A stretch of 64,000 nucleotides of DNA from Charina bottae (taxonomy: Eukaryota; Chordata; Lepidosauria; Squamata; Charinaidae), in NCBI GenBank assembly GCA_023362775.1, contig JALMGJ010000006.1, positions 8,269,001 through 8,333,000 on the forward strand, read 5' to 3'. The stretch's first letter is position 1; each line of letters opens with the position of its first letter. A program made the position numbers and the translations under genes. Positions 54,776 to 64,000 of this stretch are shown piece by piece. The notes under the pieces are model-generated. The model made no database searches. It saw only the letters and a list, made by a program, of their open reading frames with translations, and was not told the origin of the DNA.

Positions 54776-56377
54776 TGTATTTGATATCTTTAGTTCAATC
54801 AAAGAGAATCTTTAGTTCATTTGCTGTCCATAGAATCTAGGCATATGACAAACCAGCCTTCTGCAGATAGATGTTAAGATTTTTTGTACAGCTGCCACGT
54901 ATTTTTGGAATGAGTTGATTTGATTTTATACTGATATTTTCTAGTAGAATGAAGGGATGAAGACATCATAGGAGCTTTGCCATTCATGCTTTGTGCCAGG
55001 TAGATCTATGGAGACATATTGTTAGGAGATCACATGAGAAAACATCCATCATTCAGACACATGGCTTGTGTTGAGGAAAGGGCAAGTTATTATGAAGATG
55101 GGCAAGTTCTCCTGCTGTTCAGCTTCTCTATCATTTTGCAACAGTATGTGTTAGTGGTACAGATTCTTCTAAAATAGGCAACTCACTATCTCTGAGGATA
55201 CTAAGATGGTTGCTCATATACCATATGGGGTGGGGGAAGTGTCAAGTACTTCTTGTAACATTTTGGTCAATTTTAGTTGACTAAGTCTTTTGTATTTGGG
55301 GAGACGAGAGTATCTGCACAGGGGAATGGCTCATGATTCCTCACCCCCTGCATGTGGCTAAAGTGATTGTGCCAGGAAACTTTCTTTCATCTATATTCAC
55401 TCTTCCTACTGGTGTGGAATTTACAAACAAACTAACAAACAATGTATAATGCCTGCCCCCCCCCCAGCACAGTCCAACCACAATTAAAATGAACAATGAA
55501 GGTAAAACAAAAGTGAACATTACACAAACACTATAGAATCACAATATAGTTACCATCACAGTAACACTTATACTTGCAACCTGACACCTTGCCATCTGAC
55601 TTCACTAATAAAATTTAGAACAGAATAGACCTACCATTTAATTTTACTAACTACCCTTCTCAGCATGTGCTCACACCTCCTTCCACCAATCAATCTGGAT
55701 TATTAAATAGAGAAGTTGTACAATTACAGGGATCTTTTTTGGAGTGTATTCATCAGTGGTCCCCTTTAGCAGTGGGCATTTAAAAATTACTCTCATTCAG
55801 TTGGATGGAAAAGAAACTGCATATAATTATCCCCACTCCCATTAATGTTTTAGTGAAATGTTGATTGGTAGACTGTGGGATGACTGCAGTCAACAGAGCT
55901 GTGAGATGATGGAGTTCTTTGTCTTGTGTTCCACAGTGATGGATGGGAGGTCAGAGAAGATTGCAACACCATCTTCCTCTATCCCATCCTTCTACTGAGT
56001 TTACATAACCTGCCCAACATCAAGGATTTTCCAAATCCTTTCTTCCTCATTCTCTCCTTTCTATAATGTGGCTAGAGGTGCCCCAATGGCAGGAAGGAAT
56101 GGAGAGAAAGGGAAACAACCTCTTCCTTCTTCCTCCTGATTGACCCTTCTGCATAGAGCTGATCACACATAGTCTTTCAACTTTCTCCACTAGGTGTGGT
56201 GGGCAGAGATTTCAGGTGATTTTTTTCAAGGTTCTCCAATGGAAGGAGAAATTCTCCAACCATTTCTCAAGGGCAAGAATCCATAACTGTGACAGTTACA
56301 GCAGTGATGTCAGCAGCATTCCATGGAAGAGTTCCCTCTTGACATCTTCCCTTGGGATTTCATGGAAGCAGGGAATG
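54776..56377. other. No gene recognised
   Basis: 1.6 kb of unique-looking sequence with a C11-12 run near 55456. No domain in any frame. Confidence 0.45.
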
Positions 56378-56647
56378 TGTCAGGCCCAGCCCAAGAATGA
56401 CCAAGAATCAGTCCAGCCAAACTTCAGTTCTTTATTTGCTAACGCTGTATAGACAGAATCTTGCCAGACTAAAGCTACTCTACCTTACCTAAGGGGAAAT
56501 AACCTGGGAGACTCTAGCGGGGCTATTCTGAATCTCTTGGTTTTCCCACAACTGCCCCCTGGACTATGTCTCCTCTTATCTCTTCCACCTTCTTGGAATG
56601 TGCTCCCTCCTTCCTGAGAACCAGTGGCACTGCCGAAATCCACCACA
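56378..56647 (-). mobile_element. Solo LTR, ~270-bp family, copy 4
   Basis: TGTCAGGC...CCACCACA, 270 bp. On the minus strand AATAAA follows GATTCTGTCTATACAGC, like 2514-2762. Flanks GAATG (56373-56377) and GAAAG (56648-56652) agree at 4 of 5. Confidence 0.55.
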
Positions 56648-56729
56648 GAAAGCAAGCTGAAGATGATTGCAGGTGACAAAGCATGGGTGTCTTCTCTAGC
56701 AGCACTCTCCATTATAATACTACTTAGGA

Positions 56730-56937
56730 CACATTATGCAAAGACCCAGCTCTCTGGAAAAGGTTCTAATGCTGGGAAAGGTGGAAGGAAAGAGGAGAAG
56801 AGGACGACCAGCAGCAAGGTGGGTGGACTCTGTTACGGTGGCGATGAGTGCAACATTGGGCGATTTGAAAGAACAGGTTAGGGATAGATAGTCAAATCTA
56901 TCTGTGTGGTTGCTAGGGGTCAAAAACGACTTGATAG
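56730..56937 (+). mobile_element. RTE-like LINE 3' end (lineage 3)
   Basis: Encodes SLEKVLMLGKVEGKRRRGRP and AARWVDSVTVAMSATLGDLK, an RTE ORF2 tail distinct from lineages 1 and 2, ending GGGGTCAAAAACGACTTGAT and (AAT)n. Confidence 0.8.
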
Positions 56938-56939
56938 AA

Positions 56940-56988
<49 letters not shown>

Positions 56989-56990
56989 TC
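56938..56990. repeat. (AAT)n microsatellite
   Basis: About 16 AAT units forming the tail of the lineage-3 RTE copy. Confidence 0.95.
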
Positions 56991-57031
56991 CAAGGCAGTT
57001 CAATTTCCATTGATCTCTCTTCTGGTAATGT

Positions 57032-57292
57032 CTGTAGCTTGAATCATGTCAACTGGATTTCTATTTTCTTAGTAGAAACGTTTCGCTCCTTATCCAAGGA
57101 GCTTCTTCAGTCTGAGCAAAGTTGGTAAGGGAATCCTAAAGGGATTTAGGATTCCCTTACCAACTTTGCTCAGACTGAAGAAGCTCCTTGGATAAGGAGC
57201 GAAACGTTTCTACTAAGAAAATAGAAATCCAGTTGACATGATTCAAGCTACAGACAATTCCACCTGGATGACTGAGAACCTTCATAGACATA
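57032..57292. mobile_element. PLE foldback inserted as a single unit
   Basis: Two head-to-head copies of the Neptune-like terminus with nearly perfect ~105-bp arms around 57143. The right arm extends further (CACCTGGATGACTGAGAACC). Perfect 15-bp repeats CTCTTCTGGTAATGT at 57017-57031 and 57293-57307 show one integration. Confidence 0.92.
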
Positions 57293-57307
57293 CTCTTCTG
57301 GTAATGT

Positions 57308-58063
57308 TTTGGCAGCATCAGCAGCAAACTGTGATGATGCCAAAATAAGACATCTGTGCAGTGACATCATCCCACATAGCATTTCATCCCAATATTTTTG
57401 CATCCTGACATCTGATGCAAGTACATAAGTCATAGCATTTGAATGAGGACAACAGTATGCACGTGTCATCATATGCTCCCAGTCCAGAGAACTGGGAACA
57501 CAGCTTCCAGGCCTCCATAACCCAGATGGATTCTTTCAGCGTTTACTTTCTTCCCCAGACCCAGTTAGCCATTTGAAAGGCAAGCCCTGTAAATATTCAG
57601 AAGCACTTCCTGCCTTGGGGAACCATCAATAAGTTCTATGTCTTGACAGTTTTATACCTGCAGTGTAGGATGGGGCTCAGATGAGTGGTTTTTATTCATT
57701 GACAAATGAGCTTGATTGGACAAGTGTTGTGCCTCATTAAATTTACATGTTTGGACTTTCGGCTGAAAGAGGTGGCTGTTGAATATAGATGTTTTTGTAG
57801 AGCACACATCCAAACTAAAGGCCATATCTTTTTCTTTTATAGCAGGAGGGAGGATCTAATCTAACTAATGGCTTTCAAATTTAACAAGAGACAGCCCTCT
57901 TCTTATATATATTGCATGTTCTAATTCTTGGATGTGATGCAGGAGACCATCTGAATGCTAAGGGCAAGCATCTTCTTGAGTTCTGCTGTTGATCATGACT
58001 AGGAAGGAACCATTAGAAATGTCAGGGTTTAATGAGCAATTGTCTGTCAAAGATTCCCCATTT
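57308..58063. other. No feature recognised
   Basis: Unique-looking sequence. Confidence 0.5.
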
Positions 58064-58112
58064 ACATGCACACATGCACATGCACACCCACACATGCACA
58101 CATCCACACTTG
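58064..58112. repeat. (CACATG)n-like microsatellite
   Basis: Imperfect CACACATG and CATGCACA units. Confidence 0.85.
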
Positions 58113-58166
58113 TGTAAAAGGAACATTCAGCATGCTTGTGCTTTCCACAGGGAGCTCTATCTAGGG

Positions 58167-58400
58167 CATAGCTTTCCAAACTGTGTGTCACGACACACTA
58201 CTGTGTCACCTGCGGTGTGCAGGTGTGTCACGCAAAAACCCGGAAGTGCTGATGGCGTGCCGCTGCTGCTGTGTGTGGCAGCGCACATGGCGGCAGCGCG
58301 CCATCAGCGCTTCCAGGTTTCGCGCGACACACCTGCACACAGCCACCACCGCTGCTGCCGTTGGTGTGTGTCACCAACAGGAAAAGTCTGGAAAGCTCTG
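58167..58400. mobile_element. hAT MITE (CAGAGCTTTCC family), copy 4
   Basis: CATAGCTTTCCAAACTG ... CTGGAAAGCTCTG, with a perfect 8-bp duplication ATCTAGGG at 58159-58166 and 58401-58408. The interior carries an inverted ACCCGGAAGTGCTGATGGCG-like module. Confidence 0.93.
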
Positions 58401-58408
58401 ATCTAGGG

Positions 58409-58914
58409 GATGAACAGGTCCAGTTTTCTTTGAATGGGTGTTTATTTTAAGTATTCCCTCTGATCTTTTGGAGGGAGCAGGCAGAAGCTAGCAGTAGTAA
58501 TAGGGAGAAAATAAATTGCAGTCTCAGCTCCCCAAGCTGAAGAGCAAAAGCCAAACTGAGGAAGGAGGCAACTAATGCTGTAGGTGAAGGGCCATCTGAA
58601 ATAATTGCCACCTTGTACATGGAAGCTGTCATTTCAGCACAGAAACAGCTGGACAACCTGCAACTTCAAAACTTCATATGATCCCCTGAAGCTGCTGAAA
58701 CCCATGGCAGGACATGACTCAACAGCTTCACGTAGGAGGGACATGACAACTGCAGAATCAGCTCCATCAAAGACTTGACAATGTTTATAACACAATGACC
58801 CCTCACCCCAAGAAGCTCCTTCTCAAAACCAAAGAGAAATCCAATTCCACTTGCATTCCATCAATGCACTTCTCACTACAGTCTTAGGAATCTGGAAAAG
58901 AAAATGTGGGGTGG
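58409..58914. other. No feature recognised
   Basis: Unique-looking DNA before the old L2 remnant. Confidence 0.45.
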
Positions 58915-60015
58915 GGAGAATCTGGCTACCAGAAGATCCTCATGTACCTTATATATGTGGATGAAGGACAAATGGGATGAAAACATCCCACTTTTTTCAC
59001 TCTGTAAACCTAACATACCCAATGTGCCAAATCCACAGCTCATTCAAGGGAATCATATGTCAGATCTGGTCCTTGTCTTGGAGCAGATAGCTTATTTTCT
59101 GAAGGTGGTGGAGGGCATCATTGTTAGCTGCTCATCTTGGTAAGATCACTTTCTGGTTACATGCAGCATGATGGTATCCTTAGCTTCTGCAAAGGTGGTT
59201 GAATGATTAGATTAGTCCATCCCAGACCCTTTATGGATGGACCCAGTTGGTTTTCACCAGGTAGGGGGATTTTCATAGTGATACAGTGGGCCAATACACC
59301 TTTTGTGGATCTCTGGAATTCAGTGCTGACATGGTTGTTAAATGAGAGTTCCCCCATATGACCTTTCCTGCTCACAGGAAGTATTCTGTGGTCTGCTGAA
59401 GAGCTCTGGGAGATGAAATACCTGAAGCAACATCTAGACCACCGATGGTAGAAGACAAGAAGGGAATAAGATCAGACACTGGTAAGAGCTGAGGTTCGGG
59501 CCTACACTGTAGTGACAAGAGTTGGTGCCTGTAAAGGGGGATGGGACATTGTTTAACAGTGGTCCCACCCCTTCCTGAGAAGGCAGGTTTAGTCAGTACT
59601 ACTAGGAGAGAAGTGTTGAGTCCTTGGGCTCTGCAATGTGGAGTGTCACAGGTCCAGCTCTTCCCCTTGTGCTGTGGTATTTAGATACAAGCAAATATGA
59701 AACATCCATCAGTATGTTGAGGGTTGTTGTTGATGTTGTCTCCCTAAACTCCGGGAGACAGTGGAGGACAGGAAGGCCTGGCGTGCTATGGTCCATGAGG
59801 TCACGAAGAGTCGGACACGACTAAATGACTGAACAACAACAACAACAATTGTAGGAAGTTCAGTGGACATCTTCACCTTGGATCTGGAAGCTGTTAGGTA
59901 CTGGATGGGCTCAAACAGGTTGAAGCTTAACCCTAGCAAGACAGAGATGCTGTTTCTCCAGAAAACATCTGGCTCTGTGGCTCGGGAAGAGTTCATGGCT
60001 CTGGCATTCTTACCT
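58915..60015 (+). mobile_element. Old L2-clade LINE remnant, interrupted by RTE
   Basis: Degraded frames give GNHMSDLVLVLEQIAY and SW*DHFLVT (endonuclease end), IPDPLWMDPVGFHQ, and at 59880-59980 RYWMGSNRLKLNPSKTEMLF, the RT end. Many stops. A lineage-1 RTE fragment sits inside at 59738-59852. It is a different subfamily from the L2 copies elsewhere. Confidence 0.6.
59738..59852 (+). mobile_element. RTE/BovB 3' fragment (lineage 1)
   Basis: AAACTCCGGGAGACAGTGGA to GAAGAGTCGGACACGACTAA, then CAACAACAACAACAA. Severely 5'-truncated, inside the old L2. Confidence 0.9.
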
Positions 60016-60818
60016 TAGGCAGATATCCTTTTGCTACATTTGCTGCTGCATTTCCAAAACTCTGCAATCAGCAGTACAAATGGGAAGAGTCAAGTAGGAT
60101 CCTTGCAGAGGCTTCGTATGGAAAGGTCATACTTGGGTCCTTTAAATACTATTTTTATTCCCTGTTGCTACTAGAATTGCTGTGCACAGCATGATATACA
60201 TAAAAGGGATGTAGAAGAAAGAACTGCTTTCTTTCGCTCCTGAGAACAAAATTATGAGGAAGGATTGTGCAGTAGAAACAGCAAGAAAGTGGAAGTGGAA
60301 TAAGATTTTTTTTTGGGGGGGGGGGGACTTCATACTTCATTCAAATAGCCAAGAATGAATATTGAATCAGGAATTCTGAAATCCCTTCCCACTTCTAAAT
60401 TTTATGATTGCCAGACTCAAACCAGATATCTAGATAAAAGGATCCCCAACCAAAGACTGTCTATCTGCTGTTTGAATACATCCAATGACAGCCCAACCAC
60501 ATCTCAGGACAATTAATTCCAGGATCAAACTTCTAGGAAGTTTTTTTTTTTCAATTATTCAACTGTAATCCTCCTTGCTGTAATTTAATGCCTTAATTAT
60601 GGATCCTGAATTTTGGATCAATATAGAACATGGCTTGTTGTTCTGTAGAAGAAATACAAAAAAGGTATTTGAAGAGTGTGATATATCCCCCCCTCCAGTC
60701 AACATTTTTCAAGGCTATAAACTATAAAGTTCCCTTAGTTTTTGAATTGTCTGATCCTCCTTAATGCCTATCTCTGCAGCTGTTCCAATTTTTCTGAATT
60801 TTCAAATATGGACTAGTG
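60016..60818. other. No feature recognised
   Basis: Unique-looking DNA with a T/G homopolymer run at 60307-60326. Confidence 0.5.
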
Positions 60819-61175
60819 CAGGGCTTTCCAAACTTTTGCTGTTGGCGACACACCAACAGCCGGTGCACAAAAACCCGGAAGTGCTGCCGCTGTGGCAGGA
60901 AAAAACCCGGAAGTGCCACCGCAGCGCTTCTGGGTTGCCGCCGCCACCGCACTTCTGAGTTTTTGCGTGCCACAGCGGCGGCGCTTCCGGGTTTTTGCGC
61001 GCCGTGGCGGCGGCGGCGTCCTAGTGTGTCGCGCGAAAACCCAGAAGCGCTGATGGCCCGCTGCCACATGCGGCAGCAACAGTGCACCATCAGCGCTTCC
61101 GGGTTGTCACGTGACACACTTGGGGCCCCCAGGCGACACAGTAGTGTGTCGCGACACACAGTTTGGAAAGCCCTG
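60819..61175. mobile_element. hAT MITE (CAGAGCTTTCC family), copy 5
   Basis: CAGGGCTTTCCAAACTTTTG ... CAGTTTGGAAAGCCCTG, with flanks GACTAGTG (60811-60818) and GTCTAGTG (61176-61183), 7 of 8. The interior has repeated AAAACCCGGAAGTGC modules in both orientations. Confidence 0.9.
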
Positions 61176-61715
61176 GTCTAGTGGTTAAGGCAACGGACTA
61201 GAAACCAGGAGACTGAGAGTTCTAGTCCTGCCTTAGGCATGAAAGCCAGCTGAGTGACCTTGAGCCAGTCCCTGTCTCTCAGCCCTAGGAAGGAGCCAAT
61301 GGCAAACCAGGAGACTGAGAGTTCTAGTCCCGCCTTAGGCACGAAATCTGGCTGGTGACCTTGGGCCAGTCCCTGTCTCTCAGCCCTAGGAAGGAGCCAA
61401 TGGCAAACCAGGAGACTGTGAGTTCTAGTCCCACCTTAGGCATGAAAGCCGGCTGGGTGACCTTGGGCCAGTCCCTCTCTCTCAGCCCTAGGAAGGAGCC
61501 AATGGAAAACCAGGAGACTGAGAGTTCTAGTCCCGCCGTAGGCAGGAAAGCCGGCTGGGTGACCTTGGGCCAGTCCCTCTCTCTCAGCCCAACTCACCTC
61601 ACAGGGTAGTTGTTGTGGGGAAAAGAGGAGGAAGAAGGACTATTAGGTATGTTTGACGCCTTGAATTATTTTTAAAAATAATAGAGGCGGGATAGAAAAT
61701 AAATAAAATAAAATA
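61176..61715 (+). mobile_element. tRNA-headed SINE with internal tandem amplification
   Basis: Head GTCTAGTGGTTAAGGC, then a ~102-bp body unit repeated (unit starts AAACCAGGAGACTGAGAG at 61202, 61304, 61405, 61507). The normal 3' part follows: CTCACCTCACAGGGTAGTTG, GAGGCGGGATAGAAAATAAA. Confidence 0.88.
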
Positions 61716-61718
61716 AAA

Positions 61719-61852
61719 TTGTGTTTCTCAACCTCAGCATTTTTAAGATGTGTGGTCTTCAACTCCCAGAATTCCCCAGCTAGCTCACTGGCTGGGGAAT
61801 TCTGGGAGTTGAAGTCCACACATCTTAAAGTTGATAAGGTTGAAAAACCCTG
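61719..61852. mobile_element. Hairpin hAT-like MITE, degenerate copy
   Basis: GTGTTTCTCAACCTCAGC ... AAGGTTGAAAAACCCTG, with arms CTTCAACTCCCAGAATTCCC. It directly follows the SINE tail. Confidence 0.8.
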
Positions 61853-61861
61853 GTCTAACCA

Positions 61862-62240
61862 ATTGAGAATATTTATTTATTTATTTGTTTCTTTGTTTAT
61901 CAAATTCATATGGCCACCCATCTACCAAAAGGAACTCTGGGTGGCAAACCAGAATAAAAACACAGTTTTCAAAGCAACAACAACAACAACAATGACATTG
62001 AAGCAAAATAGGCAACACTGAGGCTCTGATAAAACTCATACCCATAGATTGGCCACACCATGCCAGGTCCATCAACCACCTGGCCCCAGTGCCTGGAGGG
62101 AAAATCAGGTCTACATTGCTTTTCTGAAGGCCAATGGGGTTGGGGGCCATCCATATCTCCTAGGGGAGGTAGGTGCCATGACAGAGGAGGCAGCAATGTT
62201 GAAACCGTATTTCTGTGGATGCAGCCTCAAATTGCATTTG
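61862..62240 (-). mobile_element. L2-like LINE 3' end (distinct subfamily)
   Basis: (ATTT)n, ATGGCCACCCATCT, GGAACTCTGGGTGGCAAACC, (CAA)n, then CTGGCCCCAGTGCCTGGAGG and the ORF end complement. It reads right to left and is more diverged than the main L2 family. Confidence 0.6.
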
Positions 62241-62371
62241 CCTTCTTTTTGTCAGCCACAGTAGGCTGCTAGCTTATCAACCCATGACCCATGCTAATTC
62301 CAATCTCCTTTTGGCATGGACTATTAGCAACCCATCCTCAACCTGTGAATGTGATTTCTGCATCCTTCTGT

Positions 62372-62640
62372 GATAAGCTATGCATTTGCTGCTGTTAAAT
62401 TTCATTTGGTTCTTTCAGCCCACTGTTCTAACCTCTCAAGGCTATTTGACATTTGGTTTCCAATTTCTAGAATATTAGCAATCCTATCCAATTTTGGAAT
62501 TGCCTGCTGCAAATGCGATAATCTTTTCTTCCACCTTTTGTGTTCAAGGCATTAATAAGCCTATTGAAGAGGATGGGTCTAAATCTTGAATCCTGGTTTG
62601 GTAAGGGCCTAAATAGGTCTTTCCACCCCCCACCCCCACC
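62372..62640 (-). mobile_element. Old CR1-like LINE RT fragment
   Basis: The complement encodes pieces like LDRIANILEIGNQMSNSLER and LEQWAERTK near 62390-62500, matching the CR1 RT region after the FADD motif (KLGG-type and ERW..NQMKFN-type segments). Stops are frequent. Confidence 0.5.
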
Positions 62641-63206
62641 CCCAGCCATATTGCATCCTTCTGTTGGATGGATTAGCTAAGACACATGGTCTCCTCTGTC
62701 AAGAGGGGACTGTTTATCACATTAGTCATTAAAACTTTTGAATGCACTTAGGGGTAACTGTGTCAGAGATTAATGAGGAATTTGTTCTCCTTTGCAGAAT
62801 GGCTAGGAAGTGCTATCCTGTCTCTAATCAGCTGTGGAGATGAATCAGAGACTGACCTTTTGTTTTTCAGATGTTTTCTTCTCTTTCAAGAACCGCACAG
62901 TATGTTTTTGGCACGGGTGGTGGGTAATACAAGACATCTCCGTGTGTACGTATCCTGTGTGGTATTTTGGAAAGACATGCTTTTTCAACCATACCTTTAA
63001 TATGTTTACAAAGGAAGCCCAATCTAGTAGTTCCTCACTAACTTGCATATCCTTTCTATCTCCACCCCTCCTTTCTCCTGGAGACTACAGTTTGTGAAAC
63101 CTGCATGTACAAAAGTTTGGTTGGTGTTCAGTATTAGCATGAATGCAGTTGTATATGTGTATGTATGGAGGATGGGTAACAGTGTGATTCCAATTTTTGT
63201 TTAATT
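62641..63206. other. No feature recognised
   Basis: Unique-looking DNA. No coding signal. Confidence 0.45.
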
Positions 63207-63407
63207 CAGGGGTCCCCAACCCCCGGGCCGTGGACCGATACCGGTCCGTGGCCTGTTTGGAACCGGGCCGCACACTTCTGTCCGCACCATCTCGTCCGCT
63301 TACCACTTCTGTCCGCGCCATCCCGAAACCATCCCCCCCCCCCCGGTCCATGGAAAAATTGTCTTCCACGAAACCGGTGCCTGGTGCCAAAAAGGTTGGG
63401 GACCTTT
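63207..63407. mobile_element. hAT MITE (CAGGGGTCCCC family)
   Basis: CAGGGGTCCCCAACCCCC and AAAGGTTGGGGACC inverted ends, CCGTGGACCGATACCGGTCC interior. The right tip is eroded, so the 8-bp duplication is not convincing (GTTTAATT against TTTAGATT). Confidence 0.8.
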
Positions 63408-63687
63408 TTAGATTAGATGGGAAGTAAGAAGTCCTTTTTGTATTTGTCCTTTTTAATTAGTTCAGAGCAAGCGTTGGAGACAAGCATCTTTAGGAACTGG
63501 CCAGTGGGACAGACCAGCAATTGTCCCATTGCATCCTTTCCACTGCCTGCAGAAATTTTCTGAATGGAATCGGTGCTGTATTTTTCTGGAGGGATCCCCC
63601 CACTTCTTCATATTTACTGGATTTGTCTTCTTTCTCTTTGTGAAGGTTGACAGTTCCGATCAAGAAAGCTCATCCCTTTTTGAAATA

Positions 63688-64000
63688 AATTTATCAATGC
63701 TATTCAAGCAATTTATACAAATCAAAAAGCCAGGACAGTGGTAAATAACGATACAACACAAAATTGCAATATAGGTAAGGGCACTAGACAAGGATGCCCA
63801 ATATCTCCCCTTTTATTCATTTTGGTTTTGGAAATTCTTCTTGAAAATATCAGAAAAGATAGTCAAATTGAAGGAGTAAAAATAAAACAGGAAAACTATA
63901 AGCTAAGGGTCTTTGCAGATGATATTGTTATTACTTTACAAAATCCGGATAATTCACTAAGTCATTTATTTAAAAAGATACATGAGTTTGGAGAGCTTGC
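63688..64000 (+). pseudogene. L1 ORF2 reverse transcriptase fragment, runs off window
   Basis: An open frame after a TGA reads AIQAIYTNQKARTVVNNDTT, IGKGTRQGCPISPLLFILVL (motif B), then KLRVFADDIVITLQNPDN (catalytic FADD) and LFKKIHEFGEL to the last base. L1 ORF2p is the LINE-1 endonuclease/reverse transcriptase. The visible part is uninterrupted. The 5' side is truncated or degraded upstream of 63688 and the 3' part lies beyond the window. Confidence 0.92.

Noticed and set aside
61176..61610. CRISPR-like or gene-cluster repeats
   Set aside because: Units are consecutive copies of a SINE body without spacers.
63207..63414. 8-bp duplication for the hAT MITE
   Set aside because: Best flanks match at only 5 of 8 and the right terminus is eroded.

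Overview
The window is vertebrate repeat-rich DNA, most probably from a squamate reptile (lizard or snake). That call rests on the repeat mix: several lineages of RTE/BovB LINEs, L2-clade and CR1 LINEs, L1 fragments, tRNA-headed SINEs with BovB-like tails, Penelope-like elements (PLEs) with GIY-YIG endonucleases, hAT and Tigger-like MITEs, solo LTRs and long microsatellites. I cannot tell lizard from snake. I found no convincing host exon, RNA gene, CRISPR array or operon. Every long open frame that I could identify belongs to a transposable element or a simple repeat.

Layout. 1-5 kb: a GATA tract, a candidate 1.5-kb LTR (740-2223), a ~250-bp solo LTR (2514-2762), a palindromic PLE end (3412-3587) and three truncated RTE/BovB copies. 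5.4-7.2 kb: a SINE remnant, then a ~620-bp polypurine tract and a ~300-bp polypyrimidine tract. 7.9-8.4 kb: two hAT MITEs. 9.2-11.2 kb: an L2 (minus) split by a 753-bp solo LTR. 11.7-16.9 kb: an almost full-length RTE/BovB (minus) split by a 2.0-kb L2 (plus). 18-21 kb: microsatellites and a tRNA-SINE. 21.3-22.7 kb: PLE 1, with local inversions. 24.1-25.9 kb: a CR1 carrying a composite SINE-spacer-SINE insertion, followed by a hAT MITE. 27.7-31.3 kb: RTE, L2, a hAT MITE with an internal minisatellite, an LTR, and GA and GGAGAA repeats. 33-49 kb: scattered Tigger-like MITEs, hairpin MITEs, SINEs, L2, L1, an LTR and two opposed PLE ends. 49.2-54.7 kb: RTE copies, an LTR, and PLE 2, which has a 380-codon open frame and is interrupted by a hAT MITE. 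56-64 kb: LTR, PLE foldback, hAT MITEs, an old L2, a SINE with internal tandem amplification, and L1 reverse transcriptase running off the window end.

The elements act on one another rather than forming a pathway. RTE and L2 enzymes are the likely movers of the SINEs that share their 3' tails. Non-autonomous hAT and Tigger copies would need transposases that are not encoded here. Several insertions can be read exactly because the host repeat gives the empty site: L2 into RTE, LTR into L2, SINE pair into CR1, hAT into PLE. The most interesting signals are a conserved hammerhead-core-like hairpin in all PLE ends, PLE foldbacks inserted as single units, and the composite SINE insertion.
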